Shown here in pieces: positions 45,834 to 54,594 of a DNA stretch of 64,000 bases (within the stretch, counting starts at the first letter, position 1; the number at the start of each line of letters is the position of its first letter). This stretch comes from Burkholderiales bacterium C2. Lineage in GTDB: Bacteria; Pseudomonadota; Gammaproteobacteria; Burkholderiales; Burkholderiaceae_C. Below the pieces are notes generated by a model. That model made no database searches. It had not been told where the DNA came from and saw only the letters and a program-made list of their open reading frames with translations. The position numbers were made by a program, and so were the translations under genes. The stretch spans positions 53,241-117,240 of the forward strand of contig SCOI01000020.1 of assembly GCA_005503085.1 (NCBI GenBank), given 5' to 3'.

Positions 45834-45882
45834 GATCTCCTCCGCTCGTTGCATGGGTGGCAGGTGATCGTGACGCCTTTTT
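45824..45882 (+). terminator. Attenuator terminator in the nitrate operon leader
   Basis: AAAGGCGTC (45824-45832) pairs with GACGCCTTT (45872-45880), and CGATC (45833-45837) pairs with GATCG (45866-45870), giving 14 base pairs broken by one bulged T. The U-run TTTTT at 45878-45882 follows. It ends 31 bases before the nrtA ATG. Its 5' arm overlaps hairpin P2, which makes it a conditional terminator. Confidence 0.82.
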
Positions 45883-45913
45883 CCATTTCTGGTTTGTCTC
45901 GGAGGTCTTCTCA

Positions 45914-47170
45914 ATGCGTTTCAGCAATACGTCGAAGGATGGTGGGCTCATGAGTGAAGAGCGACGCAAGCTCCTGGTGGGCGGTGCGGCGGCAGCGGCC
46001 GTCGGCAGTCTTAGCCCCCAGGTTTGGGCGGCCGGCTCCGACAAGCCGGAGAAGGAGGAGGTGCGCATCGGCTTCATCCCGCTGACCGACTGCGCCTCGG
46101 TGGTGATGGCCTCGGTGCTGGGCTTCGACAAGAAATACGGCATCAAGATCATTCCGACCAAGGAAGCCTCCTGGGCCGGTGTGCGCGACAAGCTGGTCAA
46201 CGGCGAGCTCGACATGGCCCATGTGCTCTACGGCCTGATCTACGGCGTGCACCTGGGCGTCAGCGGGCCGAAGAAAGACATGGCCGTGCTGATGACGCTG
46301 AACAACAACGGCCAGGCGATCACGCTGTCGAAGAAGCTGGCCGATAAGGGCGCGGTCGACGGCGCCAGCCTGGCCTCGCTGATGGGCAAGGAGAAGCGCG
46401 AGTACACCTTCGCGCAGACCTTTCCGACCGGTACTCACGCGATGTGGCTGTACTACTGGCTGGCCAGCGTCGGCATCAATCCGATGAAGGATGCAAAGGT
46501 CATCACCGTGCCGCCGCCGCAGATGGTGGCGAATATGCGGGTCGGCAATATGGACGGCTATTGCGTCGGCGAGCCCTGGGGCCACCGCGCCATCGTCGAC
46601 GGCATCGGCATCACCGCGGTGACCACGCAGGACATCTGGAAGGATCACCCCGAGAAGGTGCTGGGCACCACCGGCGACTTCGTCAAGAAGTACCCGAACA
46701 CGGCGCGCGCCGTCATCATGGCCGTGCTGGAGGCCAGCCGCTGGATCGATGCCGGCCTGCAGAACAAGCTGAAGATGGCCGACACCATCGCCGAGAAGAG
46801 CTATGTCAACACCGGCGTCGACGCGATCAACCAGCGCATCCTCGGCCGCTACCAGAATGGCCTGGGCAAGACCTGGGACGACCCCAACCACATGAAGTTC
46901 TTCAACGACGGCGCGGTCACCTTCCCGTGGCTGTCCGACGGCATGTGGTTCCTGACCCAGCACAAGCGCTGGGGCCTGATCAAGGAGCACCCGGACTATC
47001 TGGGCGTGGCCAAGCAGATCAATCAGGTGGAGCTCTACAAGCAGGCCGCCAGCCAGCTGAAGATCAGCGTGCCCAAGGAGTTGATGCGCAGCTCCAAGCT
47101 GATCGACGGTGTGGTCTGGGACGGCAAGGACCCCGCCAAGTATGCCGATGGATTCCGCGTCAAAGCCTAA
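45914..47170 (+). CDS. nrtA: NrtA/CmpA-type nitrate-binding periplasmic protein
   Basis: The 418-residue protein has a twin-arginine-like signal (SEERRKLLVGGAAAAAVGSL). It then has the NrtA core (RIGFIPLTDCASVVMASVLG, ASWAGVRDKLVNGELDMAHV, FPTGTHAMWLYYWLASVGIN, VGEPWGHRAIVDGIGITAVT). It binds nitrate or nitrite for the ABC transporter encoded next. GGAGG at 45901-45905 supports ATG 45914; MSEE at 45950 is an alternative. Its exported form separates it from NasS, the related cytoplasmic sensor. It is the first structural gene after the attenuator. Confidence 0.93.
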   Translation: MRFSNTSKDGGLMSEERRKLLVGGAAAAAVGSLSPQVWAAGSDKPEKEEVRIGFIPLTDCASVVMASVLGFDKKYGIKIIPTKEASWAGVRDKLVNGELDMAHVLYGLIYGVHLGVSGPKKDMAVLMTLNNNGQAITLSKKLADKGAVDGASLASLMGKEKREYTFAQTFPTGTHAMWLYYWLASVGINPMKDAKVITVPPPQMVANMRVGNMDGYCVGEPWGHRAIVDGIGITAVTTQDIWKDHPEKVLGTTGDFVKKYPNTARAVIMAVLEASRWIDAGLQNKLKMADTIAEKSYVNTGVDAINQRILGRYQNGLGKTWDDPNHMKFFNDGAVTFPWLSDGMWFLTQHKRWGLIKEHPDYLGVAKQINQVELYKQAASQLKISVPKELMRSSKLIDGVVWDGKDPAKYADGFRVKA

Positions 47171-47180
47171 GGAGCTCCCC

Positions 47181-48089
47181 ATGGTCAGTGCCGTTTTTCA
47201 TTCGCCGAGCGAGGCCAGCAGCAGCGGCCCGATCTCGGTGTCGCTGCCGACGCCCGACGCACCGACGGTGCTGGCTGCGGGCGTTGTTGCGCCCGCTCCC
47301 AGGCCGCGCCGCCACCTCGACATGAACAGCCTGTGGATGCGCGTGTTGCCACCGGTGCTGGGCCTGGCGCTGTTGATAGGCATCTGGGGGCTGCTGACGC
47401 AAAAAGGCGGCAGCTTCCCGACGCCCGGCGCCACCTTCGCTGCCGCCGTCAAGCTGTTCGCCGACCCCTTCTACAGCAATGGGCCGAACGACCAGGGCAT
47501 AGGCTGGAACATCCTGTTCTCGCTGCAGCGCGTGGCGGTGGGCTTCGGCCTGGCTGCGGCGGTCGGCATCCCGCTGGGCTTCATCATCGGCCGCTTCGAG
47601 TTCGCCAACCGCATGTGCTCGCCGCTGATCAGCCTGCTCAAGCCGGTCTCGCCGCTGGCCTGGCTGCCGATCGGCCTCCTGGTCTTCAAGAGCGCCAACC
47701 CGGCCGCGATCTGGACCATCTTCATCTGCTCTATCTGGCCGATGGTGGTCAACACCGCGGTGGGTGTGCAGCGTGTGCCCGAGGACTATCTGAACGTCGC
47801 GCGGGTGCTCAAGCTCAGCGAGTGGAAGATCATCAGCAAAATCCTGTTCCCTGCTGTGCTGCCTTATATGCTCACCGGCGTGCGCCTCTCGGTCGGCACG
47901 GCCTGGCTGGTGATCGTCGCGGCCGAGATGCTGACCGGCGGCGTCGGCATCGGCTTCTGGGTCTGGGACGAATGGAACAACCTCAATGTCCAGCACATCA
48001 TCATCGCGATCTTCGTGATCGGCATCGTCGGCCTGGCCCTCGAATGGCTGCTGATGGCGGTGGCCAAGCACTTCTCCTACAACGACTGA
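47181..48089 (+). CDS. nrtB: Nitrate ABC transporter permease
   Basis: The 302-residue protein has a variable N-terminal arm (1-50), a first helix (LPPVLGLALLIGIWGLL) and five or six further membrane helices. The EAA-like cytoplasmic loop is VPEDYLNVARVLKLSEWKII followed by FPAVLPYMLTGVRLSVGTAW. It is the membrane channel of the NrtABC importer. AAGGAG at 47169-47174 overlaps the nrtA stop, so translation is tightly linked to the binding protein. Confidence 0.92.
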   Translation: MVSAVFHSPSEASSSGPISVSLPTPDAPTVLAAGVVAPAPRPRRHLDMNSLWMRVLPPVLGLALLIGIWGLLTQKGGSFPTPGATFAAAVKLFADPFYSNGPNDQGIGWNILFSLQRVAVGFGLAAAVGIPLGFIIGRFEFANRMCSPLISLLKPVSPLAWLPIGLLVFKSANPAAIWTIFICSIWPMVVNTAVGVQRVPEDYLNVARVLKLSEWKIISKILFPAVLPYMLTGVRLSVGTAWLVIVAAEMLTGGVGIGFWVWDEWNNLNVQHIIIAIFVIGIVGLALEWLLMAVAKHFSYND

Positions 48090-48102
48090 GGGAGCCGACA
48101 TC

Positions 48103-48915
48103 ATGAGTGCAAACAAGGCCTTTATCGAAGTGCAGTCGGCCGAGATGGTGTTCAACACCCGCAAGGGCCAGTTCCACGCGCTGCGCGACATCCATCTGCA
48201 GGTCCAGAAGGGCGAGTTCATCACCTTGATCGGCCATTCGGGCTGCGGCAAGAGCACCTTGCTGAACCTGATCGCCGGCCTGCTGCGGCCCACGTCCGGC
48301 GTGCTGCTGTGCGACAACCGCGAGATCACCGAGCCCGGCCCGGAGCGCGCGGTGGTGTTCCAGAACCATTCGCTGCTGCCCTGGCTGACCTGCTTCGAGA
48401 ACGTCTATCTGGGCGTCGAGTCGGTGTTCGGCGGCCGCGAGCTGAAGCGTCAGCTCGCGGAGCGCACCGATGCGGCGCTGGACCTGGTGGGCATGAGCCA
48501 TGCGATGTTCAAGCGTCCGCACGAGATCTCGGGCGGCATGAAGCAGCGCGTCGGCATCGCCCGCGCGCTGGCGATGGAGCCCAAGGTGCTCTTGATGGAC
48601 GAGCCCTTCGGCGCACTCGATGCGCTGACCCGCGCCCATCTGCAGGACGAGCTCTTGAAGATCGTCGCGCGCACGCACAGCACCGTGGTGATGGTCACGC
48701 ACGATGTCGACGAGGCCGTGCTGCTCTCCGACCGCATCGTGATGATGACCAACGGGCCCGCTGCCACCATCGGCGAGATCTATGCCGTCGACATCCCGCG
48801 CCCGCGCAGCCGGGTCGAGCTGGTCGAGGACCCGGTCTATGTGCATGCGCGCAAGGCGGTCATCGACTTCCTCTACACGCGCCACGCCGCGCCGGTCGAG
48901 AAAAAAGCCGCCTGA
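48103..48915 (+). CDS. nrtC: Nitrate ABC transporter ATP-binding protein
   Basis: The 270-residue ATPase has Walker A GHSGCGKST, the Q-loop in VVFQNHSLLPWLTC, the signature ISGGMKQRVGIARA, Walker B VLLMDEPFGALDA and the switch histidine in MVTHDVDEA. It lacks the NrtA-like C-terminal regulatory extension of cyanobacterial NrtC and so is NrtD-like in form. One ATPase gene serves the transporter, presumably as a homodimer. It starts 14 bases after nrtB with a GGGAG site. Confidence 0.92.
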   Translation: MSANKAFIEVQSAEMVFNTRKGQFHALRDIHLQVQKGEFITLIGHSGCGKSTLLNLIAGLLRPTSGVLLCDNREITEPGPERAVVFQNHSLLPWLTCFENVYLGVESVFGGRELKRQLAERTDAALDLVGMSHAMFKRPHEISGGMKQRVGIARALAMEPKVLLMDEPFGALDALTRAHLQDELLKIVARTHSTVVMVTHDVDEAVLLSDRIVMMTNGPAATIGEIYAVDIPRPRSRVELVEDPVYVHARKAVIDFLYTRHAAPVEKKAA

Positions 48916-48992
48916 TTGATTTTTCGTGGTGCCTGCTGCTCGCTAGCTCCGTTGGGGCTGGGCGGGGTGGCGCTCAGCCTGGAGCTGCTGTG

Positions 48993-51437
48993 ATGATGAA
49001 CGACAAGAAATTGAAGCTGGTGATGGTGGGCAACGGCATGGCCGGTGTGCGCACGCTGGAAGAGCTGCTGAAGATCGCCCCCGATCTCTATGACATCACG
49101 GTGTTCGGTGCCGAGCCGCATCCCAACTACAACCGCATCCTCTTGAGCCCGGTGCTGGCCGGCGAACAGACGATAGCCGAGATCATCCTGAATCCGCTGT
49201 CCTGGTATGCCGAGCAGGGCATCACCCTGCACCTGGGCAAGACCGTCACGCAGATCGATCGCATCCGCCGCAAGGTGATCGCCGAGGATGGCACCGAAGC
49301 CGAGTACGACCGCCTGCTGATCGCCACCGGCTCCAGCCCCTTCATCCTGCCGGTGCCCGGCAAGGAGCTGGACGGCGTGATCGCCTACCGCGATATCGCC
49401 GACACCAACGAGATGATCGACGCAGCGACCAAGTACCAGCACGCCGTCGTGATCGGTGGCGGCCTCCTGGGCCTGGAGGCGGCCAACGGCCTGATGCTGC
49501 GCGGCATGCAGGTCACTGTCGTGCACATCGGCGACTGGCTGATGGAGCGCCAGCTCGACGACCAGGCCGGCGAGCTGCTGCGCAAGTCGCTGCAGGCGCG
49601 CGGCCTGAGGTTCATGCTGGGCGCGCAGACGCAGGCGCTGATCGGCGGCAAGGACGGCCGGGTGATGGCCGTGCAGTTCAAGGACGGCCAGGAGATCCCG
49701 GCCGACCTGGTCGTGATGGCCGCCGGCATCCGACCCAATACCGCGCTGGCCGAGTCCGCCGGCATCCACTGCAGCCGCGGCATCGTCGTCAGCGACACGA
49801 TGCAGACGGTGACCGACCCGCGCATCTACTCGGTCGGCGAATGCGCGGCGCATCGCGGCATCGCCTATGGCCTGGTCGCGCCGCTGTTCGAGCAGGGCAA
49901 GGTCTGCGCCACGCATCTGGCCCAGTTCGGCATCGGCCGCTATCTGGGCAGCCAGACATCGACCAAGCTCAAGGTCACCGGCATCGATCTGTTTTCTGCC
50001 GGCGATTTCATGGGGGGCGAGGGCTTCGAGGAGGTCGTGATGAGCGACCCCTTCGCCGGCGTCTACAAGAAGCTGGTGATCAAGGACGACAAGCTGGTCG
50101 GCGCCTGCCTCTACGGCGACACGGTCGACGGCAGCTGGTATTTCAAGCTGCTGCGCGAGGGCCGCAAGATCCACGACATCCGCGACAAGCTGATGTTCGG
50201 CGAGAGCAATATCGGCGATGTGGGCCACCAGGGCCACAACAAGGCGGCCGCGATGGCCGACAGTGACGAGGTTTGCGGCTGCAACGGCGTCACCAAGGGG
50301 ACGATCTGCAAGGCCATCAAGGACAAGGGCCTGTTCACACTGGAGGAGGTGCGCAAGCACACGAAAGCCAGCGCCTCCTGCGGCTCCTGCACCGGCCTGG
50401 TCGAACAGCTGCTGATGTTCACCGCCGGCGGCGACTACTCGGCCACGCCAAAGAAGAAGGCGATCTGCGGCTGCACCGAGCTGAGCCACCAGGACGTGCG
50501 CGATGCGATCTTTGACCAGCACCTGACCAGTCTCGACGCCGTCTACAAGGCGCTGGCCTGGAAGACCCCCAACGGCTGTTCGAGCTGCCGCCCGGCGCTG
50601 AACTACTACCTGATCTCGTCCTGGCCCAAGGAGGCTCAGGACGATCCGCAAAGCCGCTTCATCAACGAGCGCGCCCACGCCAATATCCAGAAGGACGGCA
50701 CGTACTCGGTGATCCCGCGCATGTGGGGCGGCGAGACGACGAGCTCGGAGCTGCGCCGCATCGCCGACGCGGTGGACAAGTACCAGATCCCCACCGTCAA
50801 GGTCACCGGCGGCCAGCGCATCGACCTGCTGGGCGTGAAGAAGGAAGACCTGGTCAATGTCTGGAAGGACATCGGCATGCCCTCGGGCCACGCCTATGCA
50901 AAGGCGCTGCGCACCGTGAAGACCTGCGTGGGCTCCGAGTGGTGCCGCATGGGCACGCAGGACTCGACGCAGATGGGCAAGGATCTGGAGCGCGCGATGT
51001 GGCGCATGTATGCGCCGCACAAGGTCAAGTTCGCCGTGTCGGGCTGCCCGCGCAACTGTGCCGAGGCGGGCATCAAGGACGTCGGCATCATCGGCGTGGA
51101 CTCCGGCTGGGAGATGTATGTAGCCGGCAACGGCGGCATCAAGACCGAGGTGGCGCACTTCTTCACCAAGCTCAAGACCGCCGCCGAGGTGCTGGAGTAC
51201 ACCGGCGCCTTCATGCAGCTCTACCGCAAGGAGGGTTGGTATCTGGAGCGCACCGTGCATTACGTCAGCCGCGTGGGCCTGGACTATGTGAAGGCCAAGA
51301 TCCTCGACGACCACGAGCTGCGCCGCACGCTGTGGGCCGAGCTGCAGCACGCGCTCGATGGCGAGCCCGACCCCTGGTTCGACTTCGACAAGGCCAAGGT
51401 CGATCTGCGTCAGTTCGACGCGCTGCAAGGAGCTTGA
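48993..51437 (+). CDS. nirB: Assimilatory nitrite reductase (NAD(P)H), large subunit
   Basis: The 814-residue protein carries an FAD/NAD oxidoreductase half (VMVGNGMAGVRTLEELL, HAVVIGGGLLGLEAANGL). A BFD-like [2Fe-2S] domain (VCGCNGVTKGTICKAI, ASCGSCTGL) follows, with a second similar motif (KAICGCTELSHQDVRDAI, GCSSC). The sirohaem half has the 4Fe-4S/sirohaem cysteines C645, C651, C685 and C689 (CVGSEWC and GCPRNC). It reduces nitrite to ammonium with six electrons from NAD(P)H. GGAG lies eight bases before the ATG. nirD follows after three bases. Confidence 0.96.
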   Translation: MMNDKKLKLVMVGNGMAGVRTLEELLKIAPDLYDITVFGAEPHPNYNRILLSPVLAGEQTIAEIILNPLSWYAEQGITLHLGKTVTQIDRIRRKVIAEDGTEAEYDRLLIATGSSPFILPVPGKELDGVIAYRDIADTNEMIDAATKYQHAVVIGGGLLGLEAANGLMLRGMQVTVVHIGDWLMERQLDDQAGELLRKSLQARGLRFMLGAQTQALIGGKDGRVMAVQFKDGQEIPADLVVMAAGIRPNTALAESAGIHCSRGIVVSDTMQTVTDPRIYSVGECAAHRGIAYGLVAPLFEQGKVCATHLAQFGIGRYLGSQTSTKLKVTGIDLFSAGDFMGGEGFEEVVMSDPFAGVYKKLVIKDDKLVGACLYGDTVDGSWYFKLLREGRKIHDIRDKLMFGESNIGDVGHQGHNKAAAMADSDEVCGCNGVTKGTICKAIKDKGLFTLEEVRKHTKASASCGSCTGLVEQLLMFTAGGDYSATPKKKAICGCTELSHQDVRDAIFDQHLTSLDAVYKALAWKTPNGCSSCRPALNYYLISSWPKEAQDDPQSRFINERAHANIQKDGTYSVIPRMWGGETTSSELRRIADAVDKYQIPTVKVTGGQRIDLLGVKKEDLVNVWKDIGMPSGHAYAKALRTVKTCVGSEWCRMGTQDSTQMGKDLERAMWRMYAPHKVKFAVSGCPRNCAEAGIKDVGIIGVDSGWEMYVAGNGGIKTEVAHFFTKLKTAAEVLEYTGAFMQLYRKEGWYLERTVHYVSRVGLDYVKAKILDDHELRRTLWAELQHALDGEPDPWFDFDKAKVDLRQFDALQGA

Positions 51438-51440
51438 GCG

Positions 51441-51821
51441 ATGAGCGACATCTGGAAAGAAATCTGTGCCCTGACCGACATCCCGGTGCTGGGCTCGCGC
51501 CGCGTGCAGCGCGCCCAGGGGCCGCAAGTGGCGCTATTTCGCACCGCCGACGATCAGGTCTACGCTCTGCTGGACCGCTGCCCGCACAAGGCCGGGCCGC
51601 TGAGCCAGGGCATCGTGTTCGGCAAAGCCGTGGCCTGCCCGCTGCACAACTGGACCATTGCGCTGGATACCGGTTGCGCGCGCGAGCCCGACGAGGGCAG
51701 CACGCCCCGCTTCAGCGTCCGCATCGAAGGGGGTCAGGTCTTGCTGAACCGGGCCGAGCTGGACACGCTGGCCATCGAACTGGCGCCGGTCAAGGCCGGC
51801 CCCTGCACACGGGCCTGCTGA
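51441..51821 (+). CDS. nirD: Nitrite reductase (NAD(P)H), small subunit
   Basis: The 126-residue Rieske-fold protein keeps a full cluster motif, CPH (C47, H49) and CPLH (C66, H69). This differs from NirD proteins that have lost the ligands, so it may hold a [2Fe-2S] centre. It pairs with NirB in the cytoplasm. It begins three bases after the nirB stop and ends four bases before nasA, showing one tightly packed transcription unit. AAGGAG precedes its start. Confidence 0.93.
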   Translation: MSDIWKEICALTDIPVLGSRRVQRAQGPQVALFRTADDQVYALLDRCPHKAGPLSQGIVFGKAVACPLHNWTIALDTGCAREPDEGSTPRFSVRIEGGQVLLNRAELDTLAIELAPVKAGPCTRAC

Positions 51822-51825
51822 GATC

Positions 51826-54594
51826 ATGAGGCAAGAGACGCGCAGCACCTGCCCCTACTGCGGCGTCGGCTGCGGCGTGATCATAGAGAGCCAGGGCACG
51901 CAGATCACCGGCGTGCGCGGCGATCCCGATCACCCGGCCAACTTCGGCCGCCTGTGCAGCAAGGGGTCGACCCTGCACCTGACCGCCACGCCCATGGTGC
52001 TGCAGACCCGGCGCCTCTTGCAGCCGGCCCTGCGCGCCGCGCGAGGGACGGCGGCCGAGGCCGTCGGCTGGACTCAGGTCAATACGCATATCGCCGAGCG
52101 GCTCGCCGCGATCCGCGCCGAACACGGCCCCGATGCGATCGGCTTCTACATCTCCGGCCAGCTGCTGACCGAGGACTACCACGCCTTCAACAAGCTGGCC
52201 CGCGCGCTGATCGGCACCAACAATATCGACAGCAACTCGCGCCTGTGCATGAGTTCGGCCGTGGTCGGCTACAAGCAAAGCCTGGGCGCCGACGCGCCAC
52301 CGGCCTGCTACGAAGACCTGGAGCAGAGCGACTGCCTCTTCATCGCCGGCGCCAACCCGGCCTGGGCCCACCCCATCCTGTTTCGCCGCATCGAGGATGC
52401 GCGGCTGAAGCGGCCGCAGATGAAGATCATCGTCGTCGACCCGCGGCGCACCGAGAGCGCCGAGTTCGCCGACCTGCATCTGCAGATCCAGCCGGGCAGC
52501 GATGTCGCGCTGTTCCAGGGCCTGCTGCACGCCTGCATCTGGGAGGGCTGGATAGACCAGGGCTTCATCGCCGCCCATACCGAAGGCTTTGCCGAGCTCA
52601 AGGCGCTGGTGCGGGCGATGACGCCCGCCGCGGCCGCCAGGATCTGCGGCATCCAGGAGGCCGATCTGCTGCAGGCCGCGCAGTGGTTCGCCCAGTCGCC
52701 GGCCAGCCTGTCGCTCTACTGCATGGGCCTGAACCAGAGCACCAGCGGCACGGCCAAGAACACCGCGTTGATCAATCTGCATCTGGCCACCGGCCAGATC
52801 GGCCGGCCCGGCGCCGGCCCCTTCTCGCTGACCGGCCAGCCCAATGCGATGGGCGGGCGCGAGACCGGCGGCATGGCCACCTTGCTGCCCGGCCACCGCG
52901 ACCCCGCCAACGCGGCCCACCGGGCCGAGATCGCCAGGCTCTGGCAGGTCGACGCGCTGCCCGAGACGCCCGGCAAGACCGCCATCGAGCTGTTCGAGGC
53001 CGCCGCGCGCGGCGAGATCAAGGCCTTGTGGATCGCCTGCACCAATCCGGCCCAGTCATTGCCGGAGCAGGCCCTGGTGCGCCGGGCGCTGGAGCGCTGC
53101 GAGCTGGTGATACTGCAGGAGGCTTTTGCCGATACCGCCACCGCCGCCTATGCCGATGTGCTGTTGCCGGCCGCCACCTGGGGCGAGAAGGAGGGCACGG
53201 TGACGAACAGCGAGCGCCGCATCAGCCGGGTGCGCGCCGCCGTGCCACCGCCCGGCAGCGCGCGCGCCGACTGGGAGATCGTCCGCGACGTTGCCCAGCT
53301 GCTGGAAAAACGCCTGGGCGCACCGCGCCGCTTTGGCTACGAGCGGCCCGAGCAGCTGTGGCTGGAGCACCGCGAGGCCACGCGCGGCCGCGACCTCGAC
53401 ATCACCGGCCTCAGCTACGGCCTGCTGGATAGCGCCGGCCCGCAGCAATGGCCCTTCCCCGAGGGCGCCGGTGCCGGCCAGGCTCGGCTTTACCAGGACC
53501 TCCGATTCGCGACACCCGATGGCCGTGCCCGCTTCATCAGCCAGCCCTTCAAGCCGGCGCGCGATCGGGCCGATGCGAAACACCCTTTTGTGCTGAGCAC
53601 TGGCCGCCTGCGCGACCAGTGGCACGGCATGAGCCGCAGCGGCGTCGTGCCCCGGCTGTTCGGGCACGAGGGCGCACCGCTGCTGCGCATGAACCCGCAG
53701 GACATGCCGCGACGCGGCCTGAAGGACGGCGATCTGGTGCGCGTGTGCTCGGCCCGTGGCGCGCTGACCCTGCCGCTGCTGGGCGATGCCGCGATCGCGC
53801 CAGCCCAGGCCTATGTGGCGATGCACTGGGGGCAGGAGTTCGTCTCCGGTCGCGACAGCGAGGGCAGGAGCGAGGGCCAGGTCTTGCTGGGCATCAATGC
53901 CATCACCCAGCCGGCCTTCTGCCCCGACTCGCGCCAGCCCGAGCTGAAGTTCGCCGCCGTCGACATCCAGCGCCTGGAACTGCCCTGGCGGCTCTCGGGC
54001 GCGGTCTGGGACGAACAGGCCGGCGTGGCGCTGCGCGCGCTGCTGGGCGAGCTGGACTACGGGCACTGCGTGCCGGTCGCCGGCCCCGAGGGGCGCCAGG
54101 GCTGGAGTTTTGAGGGCGCCAGTGCCTCGCCGCTGCTGCCGGCGCTGGTCGAGCGCTTCGCCGCCGCGCTGGGCTTGCGGGGGGCGTCGGTGCTGCGTTA
54201 TGCCGACACGCGGCGCGGCCGTGCCCGGTTGCTCAAGCTCGATGACGGCGGCCAGACCCTGCATGGGCTGCTGCGCGTCGGCGAGGCGGGCGAGGGCGCC
54301 TGGCTGCAGGCGCTGTGGCGCGAGGCCGCTGCGGTGGCGCCGCATGGCCGCCGCCTGCTGGCCCCCGAGGCCGGCCCGGCGCAAGACCTGGCCCCGCGCA
54401 GCCCGCAGGTCTGCAACTGTTTCGATGTCTCCGAAGCCCGCATCCGGGGCCAGCTGGCGCAATGCGCCGGCGCCGATCCGGCCGAGCGTCTGCGCGCCCT
54501 GCAGGGCGCACTGCGCTGCGGCACCCAATGCGGTTCCTGCCTGCCGGCCTTGCGCCGGCTGGTCGATGCCACTCCCTGTGAGCTGACAGCATGA
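51826..54594 (+). CDS. nasA: Assimilatory nitrate reductase, molybdopterin catalytic subunit
   Basis: The 922-residue enzyme opens with the 4Fe-4S motif CPYCGVGCG...C (C9, C12, C16, C44). The bis-MGD catalytic domains of the NasA/NarB type follow (IGFYISGQLLTEDYHAFNKL, DSNSRLCMSSAVVGYKQSLG, NALTGQ-like LTGQPNAMGGRETGGMA, and the C-terminal dinucleotide-binding barrel with LSTGRLRDQWHGMSRSG). It ends with a BFD-like [2Fe-2S] domain (VCNCFDVSEARIRGQLA, CGTQCGSC). This tail can take electrons directly from a reductase partner, which is not encoded in the window. It reduces nitrate to nitrite for NirBD. Its stop overlaps cobA by four bases. Confidence 0.95.
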   Translation: MRQETRSTCPYCGVGCGVIIESQGTQITGVRGDPDHPANFGRLCSKGSTLHLTATPMVLQTRRLLQPALRAARGTAAEAVGWTQVNTHIAERLAAIRAEHGPDAIGFYISGQLLTEDYHAFNKLARALIGTNNIDSNSRLCMSSAVVGYKQSLGADAPPACYEDLEQSDCLFIAGANPAWAHPILFRRIEDARLKRPQMKIIVVDPRRTESAEFADLHLQIQPGSDVALFQGLLHACIWEGWIDQGFIAAHTEGFAELKALVRAMTPAAAARICGIQEADLLQAAQWFAQSPASLSLYCMGLNQSTSGTAKNTALINLHLATGQIGRPGAGPFSLTGQPNAMGGRETGGMATLLPGHRDPANAAHRAEIARLWQVDALPETPGKTAIELFEAAARGEIKALWIACTNPAQSLPEQALVRRALERCELVILQEAFADTATAAYADVLLPAATWGEKEGTVTNSERRISRVRAAVPPPGSARADWEIVRDVAQLLEKRLGAPRRFGYERPEQLWLEHREATRGRDLDITGLSYGLLDSAGPQQWPFPEGAGAGQARLYQDLRFATPDGRARFISQPFKPARDRADAKHPFVLSTGRLRDQWHGMSRSGVVPRLFGHEGAPLLRMNPQDMPRRGLKDGDLVRVCSARGALTLPLLGDAAIAPAQAYVAMHWGQEFVSGRDSEGRSEGQVLLGINAITQPAFCPDSRQPELKFAAVDIQRLELPWRLSGAVWDEQAGVALRALLGELDYGHCVPVAGPEGRQGWSFEGASASPLLPALVERFAAALGLRGASVLRYADTRRGRARLLKLDDGGQTLHGLLRVGEAGEGAWLQALWREAAAVAPHGRRLLAPEAGPAQDLAPRSPQVCNCFDVSEARIRGQLAQCAGADPAERLRALQGALRCGTQCGSCLPALRRLVDATPCELTA

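Noticed and set aside
45914..47170. The NrtA-like gene as NasS, the cytoplasmic partner of NasT.
   Set aside because: It has an export signal and is directly followed by permease and ATPase genes, which fits a transporter-binding protein better.
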